A stretch of DNA of 37,598 nt. Origin: Holophagaceae bacterium UBA692. Lineage in GTDB: Bacteria > Acidobacteriota > Holophagae > Holophagales > Holophagaceae. The translations under genes and the position numbers were made by a program. The stretch spans positions 1-37,598 of the forward strand of contig DBMS01000317.1 in assembly GCA_002297665.1 (NCBI GenBank), in the 5' to 3' direction. Below are positions 1-6,995 of this stretch, piece after piece. Each line of letters begins with the position of its first letter. Within the stretch, counting starts at the first letter, position 1. The notes under the pieces are model-generated. The model saw nothing but the letters and a program-made list of their open reading frames with translations, was not told where the DNA came from and made no database searches.

Positions 1-75
1 CGGTTCATGCGGTGGCCCTGGCAACGCAGAAGACGCCATCATGCCGCGATTAACATCAACGCAAAAGGAGCAATA

Positions 76-930
76 ATGACGGACACTAAGGTGCCTGAGC
101 CGACTAAGTTGACGGTTGTGAATGACAGAACTCGACTATTCATTGCAATTGCCGTCCTCCTCGGGATCGTAGCAGTGAATTTATGGACGCGCACACGGCC
201 CCAGGGGCGCCATTCATCTGGAGTAACAGAAAGGGTAGATCGTCTAATCTCCGATGCGAGGGCGAAGGTCCGGAAAAATGAAATTCGACCTCAACTCTTC
301 GTGCAGCAATTAGAGAAACTTGAATCAGATATAGACCTGTCAAATGGTAAGCAGTTGGTTGCTTTTGCTGGCCTTCTTCAGGATGTCTGGCAGACCACTC
401 CTATTGAAGAAGGTGAAATCAGGAAGATTCTAAGAGTAAAGGGTGACATTGCTTTGAAGAAGGCAGAATCGCTGGGGCGACTAAATGCATATCTCAATGA
501 CGGGTTCTGGTGTGGACAAGCGGAAGAAATCAAACTCTCGATGATGTTAGACAATAACGACCCCCGATCCAGCACTTGGCCGATCCTCGCAACATCCGAT
601 AAATGGGTCGAAGGTGCGATGAAAGGATCTCCCATCTGCCAATTCATGATTGAGCGGATCGCTCCCCAGTGGAGAAATGCGGAGGGGGTCCTGGGTGAGT
701 ACGAGGCTCTTTACGAGAAAATTCAGGCTAGGATTCGTTCTGGATATTCTGGTAGTAGTGCTGAATTTGCTCTCCTTGATGACCTGAGGATCAGGTGGAT
801 CACCCAGAGCGGTATGATTTCGGCACATGCAGTTGATCACCCGGATCATGCATTACCGTGTTTTGGATGGTTCAAAGACAAGATGGGGGAGAACCTGACG
901 GAGTGGAATCAAGCCCACCGCCAGCCTTAG
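76..930 (+). CDS. Hypothetical protein with one N-terminal membrane anchor
   Basis: This is a 284-residue protein I do not recognise. The start at 76 is chosen because AAAGGAG (64-70) lies 5 bp upstream. The same frame is open further up to an ATG at 7, but that extension is Arg/His-rich and lacks a comparable ribosome site. A hydrophobic stretch (about residues 21-38, LFIAIAVLLGIVAVNLW) follows a short polar N-terminus and looks like a single transmembrane anchor. The rest is a charged, mostly helical-looking soluble part with several Trp residues near the C-terminus. It converges on the recombinase/ParB operon, with only 8 bp between the two stop codons. Base composition is well below that of the core genome, which fits acquired DNA. 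No enzymatic motif is seen. Confidence 0.75.
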   Translation: MTDTKVPEPTKLTVVNDRTRLFIAIAVLLGIVAVNLWTRTRPQGRHSSGVTERVDRLISDARAKVRKNEIRPQLFVQQLEKLESDIDLSNGKQLVAFAGLLQDVWQTTPIEEGEIRKILRVKGDIALKKAESLGRLNAYLNDGFWCGQAEEIKLSMMLDNNDPRSSTWPILATSDKWVEGAMKGSPICQFMIERIAPQWRNAEGVLGEYEALYEKIQARIRSGYSGSSAEFALLDDLRIRWITQSGMISAHAVDHPDHALPCFGWFKDKMGENLTEWNQAHRQP

Positions 931-938
931 TTCAAATA

Positions 939-1820
939 CTACCTTGCGAGAGATCCGGATTCCAGGATCCGATTGAACTCGTCCAGGTATTCCCGGAAGT
1001 GTTGGGCAAGAAATCGGACGATCCTCCCATTCTCAAGAAGGGGCCTGAGCCAACCACGCGCTAGAGTCAAAGCAAGAACCTGCTCATTGTAGGTCTCATC
1101 AAGCATCCGAAAATCCTTCTCCTGGATTCGGACTTCATGCTCAATCCGGGCGAGATCTTCAGGCTTTACGCCTGGGAGGCGATTGAAGTTTTCTGGATTG
1201 ACGAGGTGCTCCTTGGGCGTCGTCATCATGAGCGCCCGCGCATAGGTCGCGGAGTACGTGCCCGCCCCTACCATCATTTCCGCCATTTCGATTTGCCGGA
1301 TGGGTTTCACTCTTTTGAATACAGCAATCGTTTCTTGGGCGATCTGCTTATCCTGAAGGGTCTGCACTGCCTCGGGGCAGATGTCCTTGAGCATGCTCCG
1401 GTGCCCGCGCACAGTACTGACCGAGATATTAAGGGCTTTTGCGATGCGCTCTTCTGGAACCCCAGCATCGAGGGCCTTCAAGATCATCTTGTTGGCCTGG
1501 ATCGGTGGGACACGGTTCACCTTCTTATTGTAGGTATAGCTCTCATCCTGAGAGGCAACAAGGCAGGGTGCCTCGGCAATTCCACGTTCCCTCAAAGCTT
1601 CCACCCTGGCGTGGCCATCGAGGATGAGGAACTTGCCGCCCTTCTGGGGAAAGACGCTGATGGGTTCAACAATGCCAACTTCCTGGATTGATGCCAGAAG
1701 AGACCGATACTTCATCGAGTCCTTTTCTTTCTCGGAAAAGGGCCGGGATGGAAGTAGGTTGTCGAGGCGAACGGTGATCCCCTCGAATTCGAACGCAGCC
1801 TTCAAGGTTGTGGGCGTCAT
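939..1820 (-). CDS. ParB-like protein with RepB-type C-terminal domain
   Basis: This 293-residue protein is the third gene of the minus-strand operon, and its start overlaps the upstream parB-like gene by 4 bp (1817-1820). An N-terminal ParB/Srx-fold segment (about residues 13-92) contains the conserved ILDGHARVEAL motif (residues 66-76). It is followed by a helix-turn-helix (about 122-142, EERIAKALNISVSTVRGH). The long C-terminal helical region resembles the RepB domain of plasmid partition proteins. Unlike classic ParB it has no ENxxR motif after the first domain; the corresponding region reads VNRVPPIQANK. CTP binding is therefore doubtful. Its likely role is DNA binding together with the upstream ParB-like protein and the recombinase. 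No ParA ATPase is encoded nearby, so conventional partition is unlikely. The family call is firm; the function is inferred. Confidence 0.85.
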   Translation of the reverse strand: MTPTTLKAAFEFEGITVRLDNLLPSRPFSEKEKDSMKYRSLLASIQEVGIVEPISVFPQKGGKFLILDGHARVEALRERGIAEAPCLVASQDESYTYNKKVNRVPPIQANKMILKALDAGVPEERIAKALNISVSTVRGHRSMLKDICPEAVQTLQDKQIAQETIAVFKRVKPIRQIEMAEMMVGAGTYSATYARALMMTTPKEHLVNPENFNRLPGVKPEDLARIEHEVRIQEKDFRMLDETYNEQVLALTLARGWLRPLLENGRIVRFLAQHFREYLDEFNRILESGSLAR

Positions 1821-2671
1821 TTCTGGATCAACTCATTCAAGTATTTCGGCAGGGCGTCCAATTTCTCTGCTCGAAGAAGGGTCACAAAGTGTTCACTCTT
1901 CATGAGGTCCCTAAGCGCAGAGGTGACAAATCTAAGCTGCTGCTCACAATGCCGAGACTTCTTCACGAGCTGCTCCTGCTTCTGGGTTTCTCGTTCAAGG
2001 GTGCGAACAAGGTCCTGTGAGGATGGACTCTTTGCCTTGCGGGATCCGGACCCACGCAAGGTTTTGCCACGAGCACGACGTTCCGCAATGAGGTGTCTGA
2101 CCTTCGTTAGGGAACGGCCACGTAGTTGCCCGCTCTCGTAAGCTTCCTGAAGGGTAGTCTGCATCGCGCCATCATCAGTGGATGCAATGTCGATGGCGAC
2201 GCTGATAGGTACATCCCCACGCTCGACTGCCGCGACCAACCTCTCTTCTCCATTTTCAATCAGGCGAACAAGGTGGGACACATACGAGTCGCTCATGCCA
2301 ATCAGCTCGGCGATGTCCGTGCAACTATGCCCGCGTCCCTTCAATGCAGCCAAATTACGCGCGAACTCAATTCCAGATGGAGTCCGACGTGTGAGGTTTT
2401 CCACGAGGCTTCGGAGAAGGCGGTCCTCAAGGGGAATGGCAACGACAATCGCTGGTATTTCCTTCGCACCACAAGAGAGGAAAGCTTCTAGACGACCTTG
2501 GCCACAAACAAGATCGTAACCATCACCGGTGCCTTGTCGACTCACTGTTATCGGCTTCTTGAGTCCAACCGCTGAGATGTTGTCAACGATCTCTCGGAAC
2601 TTCGTCTTGTTCCTGCTGCGTGGGTTGAGGATTCGAATTTTGTCGATGGGGACAAGCTCTACGGCGGTCAT
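1817..2671 (-). CDS. ParB-like N-terminal domain DNA-binding protein
   Basis: This 284-residue middle gene overlaps both neighbours by 4 bp, so the three proteins are probably translationally coupled. The ParB N-terminal domain spans about residues 4-95. It has the CGQGRLEAF motif (56-64), corresponding to the GxRR CTP-binding box, and the ENLTRRTPSGIEFA motif (91-104), corresponding to the ENxQRxxL box. A helix-turn-helix follows at about 116-138 (DIAELIGMSDSYVSHLVRL). The C-terminal third is Lys/Arg/Gln-rich and looks coiled-coil-like (about 205-245). This copy therefore retains the residues expected of a CTP-dependent DNA clamp. In known ParB proteins these domains load at a centromere-like site. 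Here the partner is a serine recombinase rather than ParA, so a role in recombination control or synapsis is possible but inferred. Confidence 0.85.
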   Translation of the reverse strand: MTAVELVPIDKIRILNPRSRNKTKFREIVDNISAVGLKKPITVSRQGTGDGYDLVCGQGRLEAFLSCGAKEIPAIVVAIPLEDRLLRSLVENLTRRTPSGIEFARNLAALKGRGHSCTDIAELIGMSDSYVSHLVRLIENGEERLVAAVERGDVPISVAIDIASTDDGAMQTTLQEAYESGQLRGRSLTKVRHLIAERRARGKTLRGSGSRKAKSPSSQDLVRTLERETQKQEQLVKKSRHCEQQLRFVTSALRDLMKSEHFVTLLRAEKLDALPKYLNELIQK

Positions 2672-4200
2672 GCGGCAACCCCCACACGTATGGTCTGGGC
2701 CATACCAAAGAAATACTCCAAGTTGTCGTAGCGATACGAATCGAGGAAGATTCCGTTGTCCTCCCTAATCCGAATTCGTGCCTCATTGATGTCGATGGTC
2801 GGCAGAACGTAGTAATCAAGGGGGACCTGGTTTGAGGAACCCATTCGAACGACGATGGTGATGTCCGGTGAAAGCCCGGCATCCAACTTGACCTTCCATC
2901 GCAAAGAGTCTGTTGCGGTGGTGTGGCACCGAGCGATCACAATCGAAACGGCCAACATTCCGTTGATCAAAAGCAGATCGGTCTTGGCATCTTGGATGAC
3001 GACGCCCCCATGCTCTTCCAGAGACCGAATTGTGTCTTTGATGATCCCTGGGTAGATCGAGCGAAGTCTCCGATTGATCTCAATGAATGCGAAGTCACGG
3101 TCAGGAAGGTAGTTGACCAGTTGGTAGGCCCGGGCAAGACTACCGAATCGTTGCCTGTATGTGGAACTCGATGGCATCCCTTCTGTCTCATCGATCATTA
3201 ACCCACTGAGCTTTCCATTTCGTTTGGCAAGTTCCCTAAGCCTGTCGAGCAGGTCAGCGTCAGAAATGTGAAGATGGCGCTGAAGGATGATCATCTGTGC
3301 TGCCGAGAAATCTTCATCATCGACAATTGCCCCGAAAGCCGCATCCCGACGAACCCACATCTCTGGTGGATTCCGGACCCGCTTCTTCTTGAGCTTAAAG
3401 GAGATTCGGTTATAGACGTTATTGCCTACGTACTTTTCGTTGGTGAGGACTTGGCGGATCATTCCTCGGGTCCACTCCCGGCCACCTTCCCCTTGTAGGC
3501 CGTGGCGGGTAAGCTCAGCAGCGATTTCGCTTTCTGAACGTCCCTCATGAACAAAGAGACGATAGATTCGCCGCACCACTGCACCCTCCTCGGGTGGCCC
3601 AGGGACCAGGACAACCCTATCGGTTTGTAGGCTTTTCTGCTCACCCGGCTGAAGCTCTGCCTTGGGCTTTCCTGCCTGGTCAATCAGCAGCCTTCGCAGG
3701 CCATAACCAGCGGCTCCGCCTTGCCTAAAGCCAAGCTCCACCAGCTTGCACTGTCCTTTGAACACCTTGGCTGAAAGCTCCCGGCTGTATTCACCAGCCA
3801 TGGAGCGTTTCACGCTTTTGACGATCGTAGCTATTGGGCTCCCGTCATTTTCGAACTGCTCTGCGCAGTAGTGAACAATGATCCCGGCTCGTTTGCAGAT
3901 GTATTCATAGTAGGCACTTTCATCGGCGTCTTGAAAGCGTCCCCATCGGCTCACGTCATAGACAAGGACCACCGTGAAGTCGGGGTTCCCCTGGAGGACC
4001 ATTTCAATCAGGTCCCTCAAGCCATCCCGGCCTTCGATCCGAAGACCACTTTTCCCGGAGTCGCAAAAGGTGCGAACGATTTCGATGCCCCGTTTCTGGG
4101 CATACTCTCGAAGTACATCGGCCTGGTTTTCGGCGGAGTACTGCTGATGTTCTGTGGACATCCTCACGTATTGAGCTGCGCGTACCGGTTGTTCATTCAT
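2668..4200 (-). CDS. Serine recombinase (resolvase/invertase N-domain plus Recombinase domain)
   Basis: This 510-residue first gene of the operon encodes a site-specific DNA recombinase. The N-terminal catalytic domain (about residues 7-155) has the nucleophile Ser15 in YVRMSTEHQQYS. It also has the supporting arginine region DSGKSGLRIEGR (47-58) and the core YDVSRWGRFQD (81-91). A Recombinase domain (about 170-290, starting near GYGLRRLL) mediates DNA contact. The zinc-ribbon usual in large serine integrases is not evident: no CxxC pair is present. The C-terminal ~150 residues are instead of unknown type. Its ATG lies about 180 bp from the divergent XRE gene, and the intervening DNA holds twin palindromes. 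It probably mobilises or inverts DNA, but its att sites are not identifiable from this window. Confidence 0.93.
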   Translation of the reverse strand: MNEQPVRAAQYVRMSTEHQQYSAENQADVLREYAQKRGIEIVRTFCDSGKSGLRIEGRDGLRDLIEMVLQGNPDFTVVLVYDVSRWGRFQDADESAYYEYICKRAGIIVHYCAEQFENDGSPIATIVKSVKRSMAGEYSRELSAKVFKGQCKLVELGFRQGGAAGYGLRRLLIDQAGKPKAELQPGEQKSLQTDRVVLVPGPPEEGAVVRRIYRLFVHEGRSESEIAAELTRHGLQGEGGREWTRGMIRQVLTNEKYVGNNVYNRISFKLKKKRVRNPPEMWVRRDAAFGAIVDDEDFSAAQMIILQRHLHISDADLLDRLRELAKRNGKLSGLMIDETEGMPSSSTYRQRFGSLARAYQLVNYLPDRDFAFIEINRRLRSIYPGIIKDTIRSLEEHGGVVIQDAKTDLLLINGMLAVSIVIARCHTTATDSLRWKVKLDAGLSPDITIVVRMGSSNQVPLDYYVLPTIDINEARIRIREDNGIFLDSYRYDNLEYFFGMAQTIRVGVAA

Positions 4201-4288
4201 GGCTCGCCTTGCCTCAGGTTTGACAGGTGGGATTTCTGATTAGGAATTTTGCCCGTCTAACCCTAGGCGTTAACGTCATGCAACACCA

Positions 4289-4303
4289 TGACCCAATTGG
4301 TCA
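4289..4303. promoter_or_regulatory. Operator-like inverted repeat 1
   Basis: TGACCCAATTGGTCA consists of perfect 5-bp arms TGACC/GGTCA around a 5-bp AT-rich centre. It lies in the divergent intergenic region between the serine recombinase operon and the XRE regulator. The size and symmetry fit a dimeric XRE helix-turn-helix repressor. A second copy with the same arms lies 32 bp away. Confidence 0.65.
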
Positions 4304-4320
4304 AATTTTCGGCCAGGACA

Positions 4321-4335
4321 TGACCAATTAGGTCA
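4321..4335. promoter_or_regulatory. Operator-like inverted repeat 2
   Basis: TGACCAATTAGGTCA has the same TGACC-N5-GGTCA architecture as 4289-4303. The start-to-start distance of 32 bp is about three helical turns, so both sites face the same side of the DNA. This favours cooperative binding, probably by the XRE protein encoded from 4398. Confidence 0.65.
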
Positions 4336-4397
4336 AGTTGATGGCGGCGGCATCATGTCCGCCTTGACCTGCAGAGCACGTGATAGGGGATCCTTTG

Positions 4398-4745
4398 ATG
4401 AATACCCTCGAAGAGCGCCTTGGACTGAGGATTGCCAATCAAAGGAAGGCCATGGGGTATACTCAGTCCCAATTTGCCGAGAGGGTTGGCGTCCAGCCAG
4501 AAACGATCAGTCGCATAGAGAACGGGAGGCGAAAAACCTCCTTGGCCACCATTGCTCGGATCTCTGGGGTCCTTCAACTCAAGCTGTATCAAGTCCTTTT
4601 CTTACTGGAAGAGAAGAATGCCAAGGATCGAGAGATTGAAAAGCTCCTTTGGTTCGTGGCTCCGCTATCGGCAGAGGAGATCGAGCTTCTATTGGATGTA
4701 GGGTCCGCATTAATTTCAAGAACACGTCGAACCAAAGCAAGGTGA
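4398..4745 (+). CDS. XRE-family transcriptional regulator
   Basis: This 115-residue protein has a Cro/CI-type helix-turn-helix at about residues 8-62: RIANQRKAMGYTQSQFAE, followed by VQPETISRIENGRR. The ATG at 4398 is preferred because AGGGGA (4385-4390) is placed 7 bp upstream. An in-frame GTG at 4380 is an alternative. The C-terminal half is Leu/Glu-rich and may form a dimerisation helix. It is divergent from the serine-recombinase operon, and the twin TGACC-N5-GGTCA palindromes lie between them. The likely role is repression of both promoters, keeping the recombinase silent until derepressed. This is inferred from position and family. It converges with the UDG-like gene. Confidence 0.9.
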   Translation: MNTLEERLGLRIANQRKAMGYTQSQFAERVGVQPETISRIENGRRKTSLATIARISGVLQLKLYQVLFLLEEKNAKDREIEKLLWFVAPLSAEEIELLLDVGSALISRTRRTKAR

Positions 4746-4788
4746 CCCGCCAGTAGAATGCCGTCCTCCACCGGCTAACTCCGTTCCC

Positions 4789-5790
4789 TCAGGTGTAAGA
4801 TCTTCCTCCATGCTCCGGGCAGAGGCTATCTCTTGCCTCCTCGTAGGTCATTTCGCTCTCGTGGGTACTTCGCCAATGAAACCCAAAACCTGCCCATCCA
4901 TGGCCATGGAAGACCATGCCGCAGGAGGGGCACACCCGGGGTGTTGCGGTTGTCATTCCCTTCATACAGCAGACGCATCCGGTCGATGGCTTGGGGATGG
5001 TCAACAGGTGTACCTGCAATGTGGTAACTTCCTGGCGTGGAGAAGCAGCACCAGTGCCAGAGCGATCCACGGCTTCTCGCAAAAGGGCAAGCTCCGCAGC
5101 GGAACCGGTCAATGTTCCATAGCTTCGAAACCTCAGATTGCTTTTCCGAAGGCAAGGATGTAGCAGGCATACCACTGTCGTGTTCTGGGCGACACCGGGG
5201 AAGAATACTTCAGAAGAGATTGGACCGCTCTCCCCGTCGATTTCCCTCCATGATTTTGCCGTTTTCCAGTGAGATGGAAGATTTGCCAATGGCGCAAGAA
5301 AAGCCGGGACCTTTTTACCCAACGCAAGAATAAGCCTGGGCTGGAGAAGGGCGATCTGGGCCTTCATGAAGTCCTGGCATCGGGACAAAAAGCCTGGTTC
5401 GGACATGCCTGGAACTGTGATGGTTGGATCATCCCCTTTAACCAATCCCATGAATGCATTCGTATAGAAGCAGTCTGACTTGTTGATTGCCACTTCTTCA
5501 AAAAGCTCTAGGAGGTTTCTCCAAGTCGGATCCTGCCAAGGATCTTCCTCACCGACCTTTTCCAAAAGCGCAAAATTGCTTGTGCACTGAAAGTTGTTGC
5601 CAATAACCATGATCTTCCCAACTGGGAGTTCGCTTCGAGAACTGCTTCTACGCTCCTTCCACAAACCGTCCCCTCCAGGGAAAAAGGCCAATCCCGGCAA
5701 TCTTGACGGAACCGCGACCATTCCTTCTCCATAAGGCCCTATCTGCAGGAGGCCCTGGAATAGCTCATTTACTTGGTGTGGTGTTGACAT
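4789..5790 (-). CDS. Uracil-DNA glycosylase superfamily protein with C-terminal zinc finger
   Basis: This is a 333-residue protein. The start at 5790 is chosen over an upstream TTG (5814) because GAGGGA sits about 5 bp before this ATG. The body (about residues 20-240) has the UDG-fold pattern. It includes LPGLAFFPGGDGLW, a motif-1-like MVIGNNFQC (61-69), TNAFMGLVKG (110-119), the core strand PRLILALGKKVPAFL (151-165) and a motif-2-like LLHPCLRKSN (209-218). Residues 287-310 form a probable C2H2 finger (CPSC ... H305 ... H310). There are further Cys/His at 272, 274, 275, 324 and 327. UDG-fold proteins excise uracil or bind DNA; the usual catalytic Asp or Glu after motif 1 is not obvious, so activity is uncertain. 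The finger suggests substrate targeting. It lies downstream of two DUF3768 genes on the same strand. Confidence 0.75.
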   Translation of the reverse strand: MSTPHQVNELFQGLLQIGPYGEGMVAVPSRLPGLAFFPGGDGLWKERRSSSRSELPVGKIMVIGNNFQCTSNFALLEKVGEEDPWQDPTWRNLLELFEEVAINKSDCFYTNAFMGLVKGDDPTITVPGMSEPGFLSRCQDFMKAQIALLQPRLILALGKKVPAFLAPLANLPSHWKTAKSWREIDGESGPISSEVFFPGVAQNTTVVCLLHPCLRKSNLRFRSYGTLTGSAAELALLREAVDRSGTGAASPRQEVTTLQVHLLTIPKPSTGCVCCMKGMTTATPRVCPSCGMVFHGHGWAGFGFHWRSTHESEMTYEEARDSLCPEHGGRSYT

Positions 5791-5842
5791 TGGGTTCCCT
5801 CGGGGCAGGTTCAATCGTCCTCATTTGTGACCTATGGTTTGA

Positions 5843-5871
5843 AGGATAGTGCTCGGGAGAGGGACAATCAA
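5843..5871 (-). promoter_or_regulatory. Candidate sigma-70 promoter of the UDG-like gene
   Basis: On the minus strand TTGATT and TATCCT are separated by exactly 17 bp, about 50 bp upstream of the 5790 start. Each box matches the consensus at four of six positions. It would give the UDG-like gene its own transcript within a longer minus-strand run. Confidence 0.4.
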
Positions 5872-6016
5872 TCATTGAAAAAATTGGTTTTATTGCGGAA
5901 TTGTCGGGTTACGTGGAAATGGGGTACTGCTTGACGGGAAAGATCTTCTGGTTTTGCAGCATAGATTCCTTTAGGGAGGTCAGTATGTCCACCTTGAGTC
6001 CAAGCCAACAGTAGAC

Positions 6017-6376
6017 TCAATACTCGCTTGCCAAGAGGCAGGTGAACACGCGAATGGTCCTCTCGTCGTCTGCGGGGTCTTCAGTCCCTTGGTCCATAGA
6101 TTCCGCTTTGCCATAGCAGTCCACCTTGAGGTAAAAGATCTCCCCGCCAAGGGAGACCTTCAGCATGTCGCAGTCCCCCCAGGGATTGATCCCCTCATCC
6201 ATTTGAGCGGGGCCGGCCAGCAAGGCTGCAAGGGCCTCCATCCACATTGGATGATTCTTCACCCCTCTGGTCAGGTAAATCCGGGCGTAATGCCGAGGAA
6301 CACGAACATCCTGCTTCAGTTGTCCTCGCCAGAATTCGTTTCGGATTCCGGTCGGGCTGATCTTGACCTTGACCAT
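6017..6376 (-). CDS. DUF3768-type protein, copy 1
   Basis: This 119-residue protein starts at 6376, where AGGAGG lies 5 bp upstream; the longer frame from 6421 has no such site. The DUF3768 pattern is recognisable: IRNEFWR near the N-terminus, YLTRGV (34-39), GDCDMLKV (67-74), FYLKVDCY (81-88) and the C-terminal DPADDERTIRVFTCLLASEY (100-119). The function of this family is unknown; members are common on plasmids and accessory DNA of alphaproteobacteria. It is 72 bp downstream of a second, diverged member (6449-6799), so the pair arose by tandem duplication. No catalytic residues are known. It is probably co-transcribed with copy 2. Confidence 0.7.
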   Translation of the reverse strand: MVKVKISPTGIRNEFWRGQLKQDVRVPRHYARIYLTRGVKNHPMWMEALAALLAGPAQMDEGINPWGDCDMLKVSLGGEIFYLKVDCYGKAESMDQGTEDPADDERTIRVFTCLLASEY

Positions 6377-6448
6377 CGGGGCCTCCTGGCCCACCTTCCA
6401 CGGATTCCCAGAACCAGGCACCAGGCCCGCGTCCGGGAGCCCTCCAGA

Positions 6449-6799
6449 TCAGGTGTGGGCGAGGACGCAGGAGTAGATACGGGTCGTTAATTCGTCATCG
6501 GCGAAGTCATCACTGCCACGCTCCATCACTGCGTCCTGGGCGAAGCAGCTCACGAAGAGGTTGAAGGTTGTGCCCTCGACCATGCATTGGAGCCAATCGC
6601 AATCGCCATCTTGATTGAGCACTGGATCCATCTGCGGCGGGCAGGTCAGGAGATTGGCGAGGGCATCGACGAACCCTGGGTGGTGCTCCATCTCCGGGGA
6701 GACCATCACGGCTGCGTATCGCTCGGGGACCATCAGGCCCTGTAGAAGGCGCCTTCGCCAATATTCGTTTCTGACGCCCACCGGGCTGATCTGGACCAT
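6449..6799 (-). CDS. DUF3768-type protein, copy 2
   Basis: This 116-residue paralogue of the 6017-6376 product has GGGGAGG 5 bp before its ATG. The two align over the whole length. Shared elements are ISPxGxRNE-W near the N-terminus, VPxxYA, a GDCD box (66-69), an FxLxVxCxxxxxxM stretch, and a C-terminal DxADDExTxRxxxCxLA. Overall identity is only moderate, so the duplication is old or the copies have diverged in role. It is the first gene of the minus-strand run continuing to copy 1 and possibly the UDG-like gene. No gene is seen between 6800 and 6995. Function unknown. Confidence 0.7.
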   Translation of the reverse strand: MVQISPVGVRNEYWRRRLLQGLMVPERYAAVMVSPEMEHHPGFVDALANLLTCPPQMDPVLNQDGDCDWLQCMVEGTTFNLFVSCFAQDAVMERGSDDFADDELTTRIYSCVLAHT

Positions 6800-6995
6800 T
6801 GATGCCTCCCCGGCCCAGCTTCACTTCTGAAGGCCAGGAAGGCACCCGGAGGCCAAGATGCCAGTTTGCTGGGTCGAGGATCCTCTAAGAGAAGGGGGAA
6901 CGTTCAGGTGAGGCCCCCTCGCTGTTTGGGTGGCGCGGCGGCAGGAAGCCCGGTCTGGATGGGCATTGCTGTGTGCCCATTGGCGCCACAGATTT

